Origin: CAVVDY01 sp963815775
GTDB taxonomy: Bacteria > Acidobacteriota > Terriglobia > Terriglobales > Acidobacteriaceae
DNA length: 64,000 nt
Assembly: GCA_963815775.1 (NCBI GenBank)
Contig: CAWFIB010000002.1
Span: 124,001 to 188,000, forward strand
Direction of reading: 5' to 3'
The position numbers and the translations under genes were made by a program. Each line of letters starts with the position of its first letter. The stretch's first letter is position 1. Shown here piece after piece: positions 25,961 through 34,647 of the stretch. The notes under the pieces were generated by a model that made no database searches, was not told the origin of the DNA, and saw only the letters and a program-made list of their open reading frames with translations.

Positions 25961-27058
25961 TTACTTCATCGCAGGTTCAACAATCTCCGGCTTGCGCTCT
26001 CGTACGCGATGGAGCACTGCCCCCGCGATCAGCGGTAGTCCCACGGTCGCATCCAGCAGCACCTCGGCGAACTTGCCGCCCTCTTCGGGAGGAACGAACT
26101 TGCCCCACGACACGGCTTCACTGTAGGTGCAGCCGGAGAGGCCTCCCCAGTTGACCGGCTCAGGACAGATGCGCACGCCGTAGCTAAAGCGCTTGAGCGG
26201 AAGGTCTTCGCCGCCACGGCGGTGGCGCAGCTCGATGAACGGCCCAAACTGCTGTGCCCAGTTGCGTGGCACGCCGCCGCCGATGGTGAAGATGCCCAGG
26301 CGATTCTGCTGCAACAATGTCTCCGCGTAGAACTCCAGGTCTTCGAACGGGTCCCAGTGCAGCGCGGGTACCTTGTTCTTGCGGCGCCAGCGATTGTGCA
26401 ATGCGAAGTCGAGTCCGATTTCCGAATCGCTGAATGCAGGCACAAATACAGGTACGTTCTTTTCGAATGCCGACTTGAGGATTCCGCGATCGTTCACGTG
26501 CTTGCTGAGGTAGCGGCCGATCTCGCGATTCAGCTTGTAGGAGCAGATGACCTCGCTTGCGTCCCAGCCCTTCAGAATGCGGGCGACGATGGTCTCTACG
26601 AAGTCGAGGTTGGTCTCCGGCTCCAGCGTGTCGTAGACGCGGTTGTAACCCGCTTCGTATAGCTCCAGGTCGTCCATGCGCGGGTCATAGCGGAAGTGCG
26701 AGCGGCCGGCGGCTTCGACCAGCCCATGCGCCATGAGCGCGCCGGTCGAGATGACGGCGTTCACCAGGCCGCGATCGATGAGCTCGGTGATGATCAGGCC
26801 CTGCTTGGCGACGGTCATTGCGCCCGCCAGCGTCATTACAATGAAGCACTCGTTGTCGCGGGCCATGGCTTCGAGGACGTCTGCGCCTTCGCCCACCTGC
26901 CGGCCGGTAAAGGCTGTGCGGCCCATCCCGCGTACTAAATCGTCGACCGACTGCACGGCGGTCAGATCGAGCGGAGCCAGGGGAACGAGTCTGTCGGAGA
27001 TCGGATCATGCAATACGCGGTCGATCCCTTCACCATGAGCGTCATGCTTGTCGTGCAT
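25961..27058 (-). CDS. deoxyhypusine synthase-like enzyme (probable polyamine aminobutyl/aminopropyl transferase)
   Basis: 365 aa from the ATG at 27058 (GAGG 8 bp upstream); a 46-codon upstream extension is rejected. The fold is NAD-dependent DHS: FIVMTLAGAMTVAKQGLIITELIDRGLVNAVISTGA, FTIGGGVPRNWAQQ and NWGGLSGCTYSEAVSWGK, the last carrying the lysine that forms the enzyme-aminobutyl intermediate in eukaryotic DHS. Bacteria have no eIF5A, so the acceptor must be something else; homospermidine synthases evolved from this family. Divergent aguB and aguA make putrescine, so a polyamine acceptor such as putrescine is a reasonable inference. Confidence 0.85.
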   Translation of the reverse strand: MHDKHDAHGEGIDRVLHDPISDRLVPLAPLDLTAVQSVDDLVRGMGRTAFTGRQVGEGADVLEAMARDNECFIVMTLAGAMTVAKQGLIITELIDRGLVNAVISTGALMAHGLVEAAGRSHFRYDPRMDDLELYEAGYNRVYDTLEPETNLDFVETIVARILKGWDASEVICSYKLNREIGRYLSKHVNDRGILKSAFEKNVPVFVPAFSDSEIGLDFALHNRWRRKNKVPALHWDPFEDLEFYAETLLQQNRLGIFTIGGGVPRNWAQQFGPFIELRHRRGGEDLPLKRFSYGVRICPEPVNWGGLSGCTYSEAVSWGKFVPPEEGGKFAEVLLDATVGLPLIAGAVLHRVRERKPEIVEPAMK

Positions 27059-27480
27059 TTTTCTACCTCGGGATGCGCGCGATGGAAGCGCCCGCGCTAA
27101 CGATGCGTTATGTTCCTCGAATATTCGAAGGTACAGTCTGCCTATGACGGCGTCAACGGCACGAGCATGTTGTAACTTGACGTTAATCTCGTGCATCTTT
27201 TGCCTGAACCGCGAATGCTATTCTTATTTTGATTTGCGCGCAGCGCCGCATTATTCATGAAGCGCATGATCTTTGAAGGGGCGCGGCTTCAGCCGCGCCG
27301 TAACAAGTGGGCCTGGGAACGGGCTCTGGCCCCTGAGGTGATTCGCAGTTGGTCGCAAGAGCGAAATGCCTCAGTGGCTAAAGCCGCCGGTGAGAAGAGA
27401 GCATCGTACGGCACGGCTGAAGCCGTGCCCCTTCAAGGCGTGCGACTCGCCATGCATAGTCCGCATTAGAGAGAGAAAGT
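27059..27480. repeat. DHS-aguB divergent region with a facing pair of REP-like palindromes
   Basis: TTGAAGGGGCGCGGCTTCAG...CGCCG at 27273-27300 and CGGCACGGCTGAAGCCGTGC...CTTCAA at 27409-27436 face each other across 108 bp, as in the argS leader. The centre contains GCCTGGG and a decayed CTCAG..GGCTAAAGCC hairpin. An AT-rich stretch (27217-27240, CTATTCTTATTTTG) could hold the DHS promoter. No gene is seen. Confidence 0.7.
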
Positions 27481-28383
27481 TTGCCGGAGAAGAATTTCAC
27501 CATCGGAATTGTGCAGATGTCGTGCACGCCGGAGCCGAGCAAGAACCTGGAGCACGCGATTGTGCACGTGCGCGAGGCGGCCAGGCAAGGCGCACAACTC
27601 ATCTGTTTGCCCGAGCTGTTTCTTACGCAATACTTCTGCCAGCGGGAGGATCATAGGCTTTTCGATCTCGCCGAATCGATCCCCGGTCCAACGACCAAGC
27701 GTCTTGGCGATGTTGCCCGCGAGCTGAAGGTGACCATCATTGCGTCACTGTTTGAGCGGCGCGCGCCTGGGCTGTATCACAACACGGCGGCGATCATCGA
27801 TACCGGCGGCAAGGTGGACGGGATTTACCGCAAAATGCACATTCCCGACGACCCGCTCTATTACGAGAAGTTCTACTTCACGCCGGGCGATCTGGGCTTC
27901 AAGGCGTTCGAGGCCGACTTTGGCAAGTTCGGCACGCTGGTGTGCTGGGACCAGTGGTATCCCGAGGGGGCGCGGCTGACGGCAGCGCAGGGGGCGAATG
28001 TGCTGTTCTACCCAACGGCGATTGGCTGGCATCCGGACGAGAAGGCGCAATACGGCGAGGCGCAGTACGACGCGTGGCGCACGATTCAGCGCGCACATGC
28101 CATCGCCAACGGCGTCTATGTGGCGGTGCCAAACCGTGTGGGCTTCGAGACGGGAAACATCCGCGGCAACGATGCACCCGGCAAAGGGCTGGAGTTCTGG
28201 GGCGGATCGTTTATCGCCGATCCTTTTGGCCAGGTGATCGCGCAGGCCCCGCATGACCAGGAAGCGGTGCTGGTGGCGGAAGTGGATATCCAGCGCATGG
28301 AAGATGTGCGGCGCAACTGGCCGTTCTGGCGCGACCGGCGGGTCGATGCGTACTCGGGTATCACGCAACGTTTTCTGGTGTAA
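27481..28383 (+). CDS. aguB: N-carbamoylputrescine amidase
   Basis: 300 aa, TTG start after a GAGAGAGAAAG ribosome binding site. Nitrilase superfamily with the Glu-Lys-Cys triad visible in LPELFLTQYF, YRKMHIPDDP and LVCWDQWYPEGAR. The HIPDDPLYYEKFYFTPGD..F and WHPDEKAQYGEAQ stretches are diagnostic for the carbamoylputrescine branch. It hydrolyses N-carbamoylputrescine to putrescine, CO2 and ammonia. It is followed directly by aguA, giving a complete agmatine-to-putrescine route. Confidence 0.95.
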   Translation: MPEKNFTIGIVQMSCTPEPSKNLEHAIVHVREAARQGAQLICLPELFLTQYFCQREDHRLFDLAESIPGPTTKRLGDVARELKVTIIASLFERRAPGLYHNTAAIIDTGGKVDGIYRKMHIPDDPLYYEKFYFTPGDLGFKAFEADFGKFGTLVCWDQWYPEGARLTAAQGANVLFYPTAIGWHPDEKAQYGEAQYDAWRTIQRAHAIANGVYVAVPNRVGFETGNIRGNDAPGKGLEFWGGSFIADPFGQVIAQAPHDQEAVLVAEVDIQRMEDVRRNWPFWRDRRVDAYSGITQRFLV

Positions 28384-28418
28384 GAGAAACAGAACGAGAA
28401 AACAGGCGCGAAATATCG

Positions 28419-29630
28419 GTGCGAAAAACCTCAGGGGCTAAGACCCCTACATATTCCCGGCAGCCTGCACGCTGGCCTGAAGGCCAGCACAACCCGCAAC
28501 TGGCAAGTTTCACTCCATCGCAAACTCCCGCCGCGCTTGGCTATCGCATGCCTGCGGAGTGGGAGCCGCACGAGGCCACGTGGGTCGCGTGGCCGCATAA
28601 CCGCTCCGACTGGCCGGGCAAGTTTGAAGCGATCCCGTGGGTCTACGCGGAGATCGTGCGCCATCTGGCGCGCAGCGAGCGCGTCAACATTCTGGTGAAC
28701 GATGAGGCGGCAGAGGCAAAGGCGCGCGAGGTGCTCGTCCGCGCAACCGCGCTGCCGGATAATGCTGCCGAGCCGGGCAAGCCCGCAGGCAACGTTGTAT
28801 TCGTGCGGATCCTGACCAACCGCGTATGGACGCGCGACTATGGCCCCATCTTCGTCAAACGCAAGCCGAACAAGGTGGATGGATTTCCAACGATTGCTGC
28901 GACTGCCTGGCGCTTTAATGCGTGGGCCAAGTACCCCGACTGGAAGCTCGACGCTCCCGTCTCTGCTGAATTGGCGGAGCGCCTCGGCATGCCGCGCTGG
29001 AAGCCGATGGTCAACCTCAAGGGCAAGCCACAGCGCGTGGTGCTGGAAGGCGGCAGTATCGAGGTCAATGGCCGCGGCACGCTGATCACGACGGAAGAGT
29101 GCTTGCTCAGCGAAGTTCAGCAGCGCAACCCGGGCTTGTCGCGCGGAGAACTGGAGCGAATCCTCGCGGCCTATCTAGGCGTGAGGAAGATCATCTGGCT
29201 GGAGCGCGGTATTGCCGGCGACGATACCCACGGCCATGTCGATGACATCACGCGCTTCGTCGCGCCCAGGAGGGTGGTCACGGCATACGAGGATGATCGC
29301 AGCGATCCGAACCATGAGCCGCTGCGGGAGAACTTCCGCAAGCTGACGAAGAGCGCCGATCAGTCCGGCAAGCCGCTGGAGGTGGTCAAGCTACCGATGC
29401 CCGCACCCGTCATCTTCCGTGGACAGCGCTTGCCCGCCAGTTACGCTAACTTCTATATCGCCAACCGAGTGGTGCTGGTACCGGTTTTCAATGATCCGCA
29501 CGACCGTATTGCGCTCAACGTGCTGGCCGAGGTCTTCCCCAAGCGGCAGATCGTGGGCATCTACTGCGGCGACTTCATCTGGGGGCTGGGCGCGCTGCAC
29601 TGCATGACGCAGCAGCAGCCCGCTCCGTAG
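28419..29630 (+). CDS. aguA: agmatine deiminase
   Basis: 403 aa from a GTG at 28419. Family similarity begins only near residue 38 (ALGYRMPAEWEPHEATWVAWPHN), so the true start may be later, for example a CTG at 28500 or the ATG at 28548. The intervening codons cover two hairpins (AGGGGCTAAGACCCCT and GCTGGCCTGAAGGCCAGC). Guanidino-modifying fold: TRDYGPIF, LEGGSIEVNGRGTLITTEECLL, GDDTHGHVDDITRF and the nucleophilic cysteine in GALHCMTQQQP. It converts agmatine to N-carbamoylputrescine, the substrate of the upstream enzyme. Confidence 0.93.
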   Translation: MRKTSGAKTPTYSRQPARWPEGQHNPQLASFTPSQTPAALGYRMPAEWEPHEATWVAWPHNRSDWPGKFEAIPWVYAEIVRHLARSERVNILVNDEAAEAKAREVLVRATALPDNAAEPGKPAGNVVFVRILTNRVWTRDYGPIFVKRKPNKVDGFPTIAATAWRFNAWAKYPDWKLDAPVSAELAERLGMPRWKPMVNLKGKPQRVVLEGGSIEVNGRGTLITTEECLLSEVQQRNPGLSRGELERILAAYLGVRKIIWLERGIAGDDTHGHVDDITRFVAPRRVVTAYEDDRSDPNHEPLRENFRKLTKSADQSGKPLEVVKLPMPAPVIFRGQRLPASYANFYIANRVVLVPVFNDPHDRIALNVLAEVFPKRQIVGIYCGDFIWGLGALHCMTQQQPAP

Positions 29631-29937
29631 AAAAACATCTCACCACTGAGGCACGGAGGACCCGGAGCTGGCGCGAAAAAAGATGAGAGTCCGCCACTGA
29701 TGGCGCGAACGCGTCGCAACTCGATATACCGTGCCCGAGGCACTCGCGCCATTATTTGGGCACTTAACCCAGCATTCCGCTTCGCACCATGCTGGGCTGT
29801 CATCACACGCCCTTCGGGCTTAGGAAGCATTTCAACATTCTCGAGAGAGAACATGGAGAAAGCTGGGCAAAACTTTCGATGTCGAAAGTCTCAGTGTCTC
29901 CGCGTCTCTGTGGTTGAACCGCTTCCGGCAATCCGGT
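29631..29937. repeat. intergenic gap with CACGGAG-type inverted repeat
   Basis: 307 bp. CACCACTGAGGCACGGAGGA at 29641-29660 and the complementary arm CTCAGTGTCTCCGCGTCTCT...TGGTTGA at 29889-29917 bracket the region; the same motif pair occurs at 59248-59321. Inside are CCCAGCA...TGCTGGG (about 29770-29799) and GCCCTTCGGGC hairpins. No gene is visible. Confidence 0.65.
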
Positions 29938-30483
29938 TTACGCCCGTGCCGCCGTTGACGACGGACTGCTGGTTCCTGTCGCAGGAGCGCTCGCCACTTC
30001 CTTGGCTTCGCCGTTCACCTTCTGGCCGGCCTTGCGAATGTCGATTCCGCCTTTGAAGTAGGCGCCGTCTTCGATGCTGATGCGCTGCGCCACAATGTCG
30101 CCGGTCAGCGAGCCCTCGGAGCGGATATCCACGCGGTCGCTGGCATTCACGTTACCGCGCACTTTGCCCAGCACGACGATCTCGCGCGCCGAGATGTTCG
30201 CCGAAACCACGCCATTGCGGCCCACGGTGACGCGGTTGCCAGGCAGATTGATCGAGCCTTCCACCCGCCCATCGATGTAGAGCGACTCGGAGCCGGTAAC
30301 CTCGCCCTTGATGACCAGTGACTTGCCCAGCGTCGCCTGTTCCTGAGTGTTAAGCGGAGGGCTTGCAGGGCGCGGTGCTGCCGGCGGCTCCGCGGGTGCA
30401 GGCACAAAGTTGCGCTGCGGCTCCGGGGTCCGGGATGGCTGGGGATTGGGGGTCGGGGTCGGGCTGTTCGTAGGCTTCCACAT
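29938..30483 (-). CDS. bactofilin-family cytoskeletal protein
   Basis: 181 aa. The central domain (about 52-150) is the bactofilin right-handed beta helix: GKSLVIKGEVTGSESLYIDGRVEGSI...VTVGRNGVVSANISAREIVVLGKVRGNV...VDIRSEGSLTGDIVAQRISIEDGAYFKGGIDI. Unstructured tails rich in Pro/Thr (first 50 residues) and Ala/Ser (last 25) flank it, as usual. Bactofilins self-assemble into filaments at the membrane and act in cell shape or localisation. Confidence 0.92.
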   Translation of the reverse strand: MWKPTNSPTPTPNPQPSRTPEPQRNFVPAPAEPPAAPRPASPPLNTQEQATLGKSLVIKGEVTGSESLYIDGRVEGSINLPGNRVTVGRNGVVSANISAREIVVLGKVRGNVNASDRVDIRSEGSLTGDIVAQRISIEDGAYFKGGIDIRKAGQKVNGEAKEVASAPATGTSSPSSTAARA

Positions 30484-30909
30484 AGGGAAAAATCCTTTCT
30501 CAAATTGCGTTGGAGGAATGATCTGGCCAAACCAACACTACAGCTTGTTTTGCACTGCGGGCAGGTAAGGCTCTTGTACTGCGCCATTCACCGTCCGGCA
30601 CAGTCCACATGCCTGTGATGTGATTATTGCTAACATACAGCGAGTTCGTATATCAGGGAATAACCTTAGAGAAAATTTTTGGGCGCACGTAGTCAAGTTG
30701 GAAAGGGAGCAAAGGCGCGACGTCCGAGGGTTGATATGGCAAAGCACAAATTCAGGACTAAATTGCTCGGCCAGGACGGCTCCCAGGTGGCGGCGCTGAA
30801 GCCTCCGTTTGAGGTTGTTGCCGTCTTCGGGCGCAAGGGGCGGGGCGGAAGAAATGACGCGATCGCTTATTGAGCTCACTCGTAGCGGCGGCGGCAATCG
30901 AGCACAGCC
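30484..30909. other. bactofilin-rnr divergent region
   Basis: 426 bp. It holds the bactofilin leader (ribosome binding site AAAGGAT near 30490), an AT-rich stretch at 30615-30685 that probably contains promoters (TTATTGCTAACAT, TTAGAGAAAATTTTT), and a DUF1905-like gene remnant at 30736-30873 listed separately. Confidence 0.45.
30736..30873 (+). pseudogene. DUF1905 domain remnant (N-terminal 45 residues)
   Basis: ATG at 30736 opens KHKFRTKLLGQDGSQV...PPFEVVAVFGRKGRG, which resembles the first two strands of DUF1905 proteins (F.A.L.G....V.VPFDVEEVFG.KGRV). The frame then drifts into GGRNDAIAY and stops, where a full member would continue for about 50 more residues. It is therefore a decayed fragment lying just upstream of rnr. 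It could also be a chance ORF; the match is short. Confidence 0.45.
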
Positions 30910-33438
30910 ATGCTGAACGACCATGCCATCCTCAAGCAGATTGAGCTCCAGCCGCACCAGTCCGCCGGCTACAAGCAGCTTATTCGCGAGATGGCGCTGC
31001 GCGGCAATGAGCGCCGGCAGCTTGCCGAGCGCCTCGAAGCTCTGGTTAAGGCAGGCAAGCTGATCGAAACTGGCCGCGACCGCTACACCCTTGCCGAGCA
31101 CGCCGTCGCCCGCCACAACCTGATCGCCGGCCGCCTGACCATGCATCGCGACGGCTATGGCTTCGTGATTCCCAACTCCGGCCAGCGCACCACTCTGGAG
31201 GGCGACATCTTCGTCCCCCCTTCGGCAATTGGGCCCGCCATGCATGGCGACCAGGTGCTGGTAGAGTTTGGCCGCAAGCGCGATGACGGCCGGGCTGAGG
31301 GAAGAATCCTGCGCGTGCTGACGCGGGGCCATCCGACTGTCGTCGGGACGTTTCACTACGGATCGCGGCAGAACTTCGTCACCCCCATCGACGAGAAGAT
31401 CACGCAGGACATCCTTATCCCGAAAGGAATGGAATGGCCCTCGGGAGAAGGGCCGTTTGAGCAGCCGGCACCACGGCGCAGCGCCACCTCGCCGGCCGGC
31501 GACAAGAAGAAGCACTCTGATGCTGACCGGGTTTACGGATCAGAGGCCAGACGCCAGGAATGGAGCGACCTGGAAGGCCTGGTGGTCGACGTCGAGATCA
31601 CCGAGTGGCCCGGGCCGACCCAGAATCCGCGTGGCCGCGTGCTGGAGATCCTCGGCTACGAAGATGACTTCGGCGTGGACGTTGAGATCGTGATCCGCAA
31701 GCACCATCTGCCGCACCATTTTCCAGTTGAGGTGATCCAGGAGGCCCAACAGTTCGATGCGGTCATTCCGGCACGCGAGATGCATCACCGCCACGACTAC
31801 CGCGGTCTGCCCATCGTGACCATTGACGGCGAAACCGCACGCGACTTCGACGATGCTGTCACGGTTCGCCGGATGTCGAATGGCAATTTCGAATTGCAGG
31901 TACATATCGCCGATGTGGCCCACTACGTCCGCGAGGACTCGCCCATCGACCTGGAAGCGCGGCTGCGCGGGACCTCCGTTTACTTTCCCGATCGCGCCAT
32001 TCCCATGCTGCCCATCGAGCTTTCCACTGATCTGTGCAGCCTTCGTCCCCAGGTAGAGCGGCTGGTGCTCTCCTGCGTGATGGAGATCGATCATCAGGGC
32101 GAGATTGTCGGCTTCAGGCTGAACGAGGGCGTGATTCGCTCGGCCGAGCGCATGACCTATACCAACGTGAACCTCATCCTGGAAGGCGATCAGGCCCTGC
32201 GCCAGCATTACCACTCGCTGGCCGACATTTTTGAGCTGATGCGCGAGCTGGCGATGATCCTGAACCGCAAACGCGTGCGCCGCGGCTCCATCGACTTCGA
32301 CTTGCCGGAGCCGGTGATCGAGTTCGACGAGAACGGGCTGATGACCAGTGTCACCCGGTCGGAGCGCAACATCGCGCACCGCATCATCGAAGAGTTCATG
32401 CTGGCGGCCAACGAATGCGTCGCGACCTATCTGGAACGAAAACCAGTTGCCTCGCTCTACCGCATTCACGAGAAGCCCGACCCCAAGCGCGTCTACGACT
32501 TTGAAACCATCGCGGCGAAGTTCGGATACTCCCTGGGCGTGGGACCGCTGCCCGTCAAGCGTGTGCAGATGAAGACCGACCGCCGCGAGCGATATGGAAC
32601 AGGACGCCAGGCTCGCGTGGTGGAAATCCCGGAGGAAGTGCACATTACGCCGCGCATGTATCAGAAGCTGACCCAGAAAATCGCCGGCAAACCAGAGGAG
32701 CGCATCCTCTCCTACCTGATGCTGCGCTCGCTGAAGCAGGCGCGCTACTCGGAGATCAATGAAGGCCACTTCGCGCTGGCGGCGCAATCGTATACCCACT
32801 TCACTTCCCCGATCCGGCGCTATCCCGACCTCATCATCCATCGCATCCTGAAAGGGGTCTTGCGCGACGACGCCGACCGAAGCCACCCCGAGTTGCCCGT
32901 GGGATCAGGCACGGTAGCCCACAGTGAAGCTCCATCGCCGTGGTCAAAGCGCGACGCCCCACGACCGGCGGGAAAGCAGCAGGCGAAGCGCGAGCGCTCT
33001 CATCCCGAGCCGCTGAGCGGGCCCATCCCGGAGCAGGAGCTGCACGACATCGCCGAGGAATCGAGCCAGGCGGAGCGGCGCGCCGCCGATGCCGAGCGTG
33101 AGCTCATGGAGTGGAAGAAAGCCAAATTCATGGAGCAGCACCTTGGCGACGAGTTCGACGGTCTGATCATCAGCGTCACCAAGTTTGGGATGTTCGTTGA
33201 GTTGGCGGAGCTGTTCGTGGAAGGGCTGGTTCCGCTGGGCTCGCTGACGGACGACCACTACCTGTATCACGAGAACACTAAACAGATCATCGGTCAGCGC
33301 AGCCGGCGGACGTACTCCATGGGCGACCCTATCCGGGTGATCGTCGACCGCATCGATCCCGCGCAGAGGCGGGTGATCTTTGCGATTGTGGAAGAGGAGA
33401 GGCCGGCGACGAAGAAGCGGAAAAGGAAATCTAACTGA
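30910..33438 (+). CDS. rnr: ribonuclease R
   Basis: 842 aa 3'-5' exoribonuclease that degrades structured RNA and takes part in trans-translation. Order: winged-helix N-terminus (1-60), cold-shock domains with HRDGYGFVIPN (65-260), the RNB catalytic domain (TIDGETARDFDDAVTV, VHIADVAHYVREDSPID, SVYFPDRAIPMLP, FTSPIRRYPDLIIHR; about 290-640) and an S1 domain (FDGLIISVTKFGMFVELAELFVEGLVPL; about 750-825) with a basic tail. Two low-complexity insertions are larger than in E. coli, one at about 175-215 and a Pro/Ser-rich one at about 656-705. Confidence 0.95.
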   Translation: MLNDHAILKQIELQPHQSAGYKQLIREMALRGNERRQLAERLEALVKAGKLIETGRDRYTLAEHAVARHNLIAGRLTMHRDGYGFVIPNSGQRTTLEGDIFVPPSAIGPAMHGDQVLVEFGRKRDDGRAEGRILRVLTRGHPTVVGTFHYGSRQNFVTPIDEKITQDILIPKGMEWPSGEGPFEQPAPRRSATSPAGDKKKHSDADRVYGSEARRQEWSDLEGLVVDVEITEWPGPTQNPRGRVLEILGYEDDFGVDVEIVIRKHHLPHHFPVEVIQEAQQFDAVIPAREMHHRHDYRGLPIVTIDGETARDFDDAVTVRRMSNGNFELQVHIADVAHYVREDSPIDLEARLRGTSVYFPDRAIPMLPIELSTDLCSLRPQVERLVLSCVMEIDHQGEIVGFRLNEGVIRSAERMTYTNVNLILEGDQALRQHYHSLADIFELMRELAMILNRKRVRRGSIDFDLPEPVIEFDENGLMTSVTRSERNIAHRIIEEFMLAANECVATYLERKPVASLYRIHEKPDPKRVYDFETIAAKFGYSLGVGPLPVKRVQMKTDRRERYGTGRQARVVEIPEEVHITPRMYQKLTQKIAGKPEERILSYLMLRSLKQARYSEINEGHFALAAQSYTHFTSPIRRYPDLIIHRILKGVLRDDADRSHPELPVGSGTVAHSEAPSPWSKRDAPRPAGKQQAKRERSHPEPLSGPIPEQELHDIAEESSQAERRAADAERELMEWKKAKFMEQHLGDEFDGLIISVTKFGMFVELAELFVEGLVPLGSLTDDHYLYHENTKQIIGQRSRRTYSMGDPIRVIVDRIDPAQRRVIFAIVEEERPATKKRKRKSN

Positions 33439-33443
33439 ACCGG

Positions 33444-33515
33444 TTAGAAGAACAGCTCCGGCGAGACGTGGAATCGAGCAGCTTCAATGAGCTTCTTTCG
33501 GCTAATTACATGCAC
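33444..33515 (-). pseudogene. higB toxin fossil (about 16 recognisable residues)
   Basis: Reading from a GTG at 33515 the peptide is HVISRKKLIEAARFHVSPELFF then stop. The first 15 residues match the N-terminus of HigB-family toxins (MHVISRK.L.E...HP), after which the sequence diverges and ends. An AGGTGA lies at the expected distance upstream. A full HigB is about 95-100 aa, so this is a stub without the catalytic part. The match is short and could be fortuitous. Confidence 0.4.
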
Positions 33516-33581
33516 GTCACCTGAAAGATATACTACCGCCCCTCTTAGTCGAGCCGCCGATGGTTACAATGGTCAACAGGC

Positions 33582-34445
33582 ATGCGCAGGCTCCTCATCT
33601 TCAGCATAACTCTCTTCTTGGCGGGCTCTGTGTCGGCACAGTCGCCAAGTCCTGCTCCGCCAGCACCGGCGCCTTCCACTTCTTCCTGGCCCACCAACCA
33701 GTTCACAGCTACGGCTGCCAAAGATCCCAGCGTGAAGAAGGCCAAGCAGGTGCTCGATGAAATGATTCGGGTGCTGGGCGGAGAGGCCTATCTCAACGTT
33801 CGCACCGTGAGCACGGAAGGGCGCAGCTACTCCTTCTGGAAGGGCCAGCCCAGCGGCATGGGCGTGGTGTTCTGGCGGTTCCAGGAATGGCCCGACAAAG
33901 ACCGCATTGAGTTGACCAAGCAGCGGGATGTGATCGAACTTTACGTCGGCGACAAGGGATACGAGATCACCTACAAGGGCACGGCCGCGCAGGACCCAAA
34001 ACAGGTTGCGGACTATGTGCGCCGGCGTGATCACTCGCTGGAGAACGTGGTCCGCCAATGGCTCGCGGCTCCCGGAACCATGATCCTGTACAGCGGAACC
34101 GCCATCGTCGAGCAAAACATGGCCGATGAGATTACCGTGCTGAATGCAGCGAATGACAGCGTCACCATCTCCGTCGATGCCGGTACCCACCTGCCCGTGC
34201 GCAGCACCTTCAGCTACCGCGATCCGGCTGACCGGCAAATGGACGAGGATGCTGTGATCTTCAGCAACTACCGTTTGATACAGGGTGTGAATACCCCACT
34301 CAGCAACGTAGGCATGCGGAACGGTGAGATGCGGAGCCAGCGCTTCATTACCAATGTCACCTACAACACCGACCTGGCTCCCACGCTCTTCGAGGTGAAA
34401 GGCATTACCTACAACCCGGAGAAGCCAGCCTCACCCACGAAGTAG
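33582..34445 (+). CDS. secreted hypothetical protein, LolA/outer-membrane-lipoprotein-sorting-like
   Basis: 287 aa. Signal peptide (MRRLLIFSITLFLAGSVSAQ), then a Pro/Ala/Ser linker to residue 42. The body begins KAKQVLDEMIRVLGGEAYLNVRTVSTEGRSYSFW and continues with beta-rich repeats (ELYVGDKGYEITYKG, ITVLNAANDSVTISVDAGTHLPVRSTFSYRDP). This pattern resembles the LolA-like half-barrel proteins common in Acidobacteriota. Function is unknown; periplasmic location is inferred. Confidence 0.7.
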   Translation: MRRLLIFSITLFLAGSVSAQSPSPAPPAPAPSTSSWPTNQFTATAAKDPSVKKAKQVLDEMIRVLGGEAYLNVRTVSTEGRSYSFWKGQPSGMGVVFWRFQEWPDKDRIELTKQRDVIELYVGDKGYEITYKGTAAQDPKQVADYVRRRDHSLENVVRQWLAAPGTMILYSGTAIVEQNMADEITVLNAANDSVTISVDAGTHLPVRSTFSYRDPADRQMDEDAVIFSNYRLIQGVNTPLSNVGMRNGEMRSQRFITNVTYNTDLAPTLFEVKGITYNPEKPASPTK

Positions 34446-34647
34446 GCATCCAAGGGAAAAATTATCAGCAATGGAATCCGTAGACTCGGGTTCCGAGCAG
34501 CGTTACTTAAGTGGTTCATCCTAAAGCGAATTGTTCTATGGGTTTTCGGACATAGTGATGTCAACTGACCACGAGTGTTGCAGAAATGCCACAGACACAT
34601 GGTCGGCCCAGCCTGTAATCTGTTGAATTCGTAGGCAATTTCACTCT

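Noticed and set aside
31540..32886. 448-aa minus-strand ORF antisense to rnr
   Set aside because: Long antisense frame typical of GC-rich coding DNA; the plus strand has the complete RNase R motif set.
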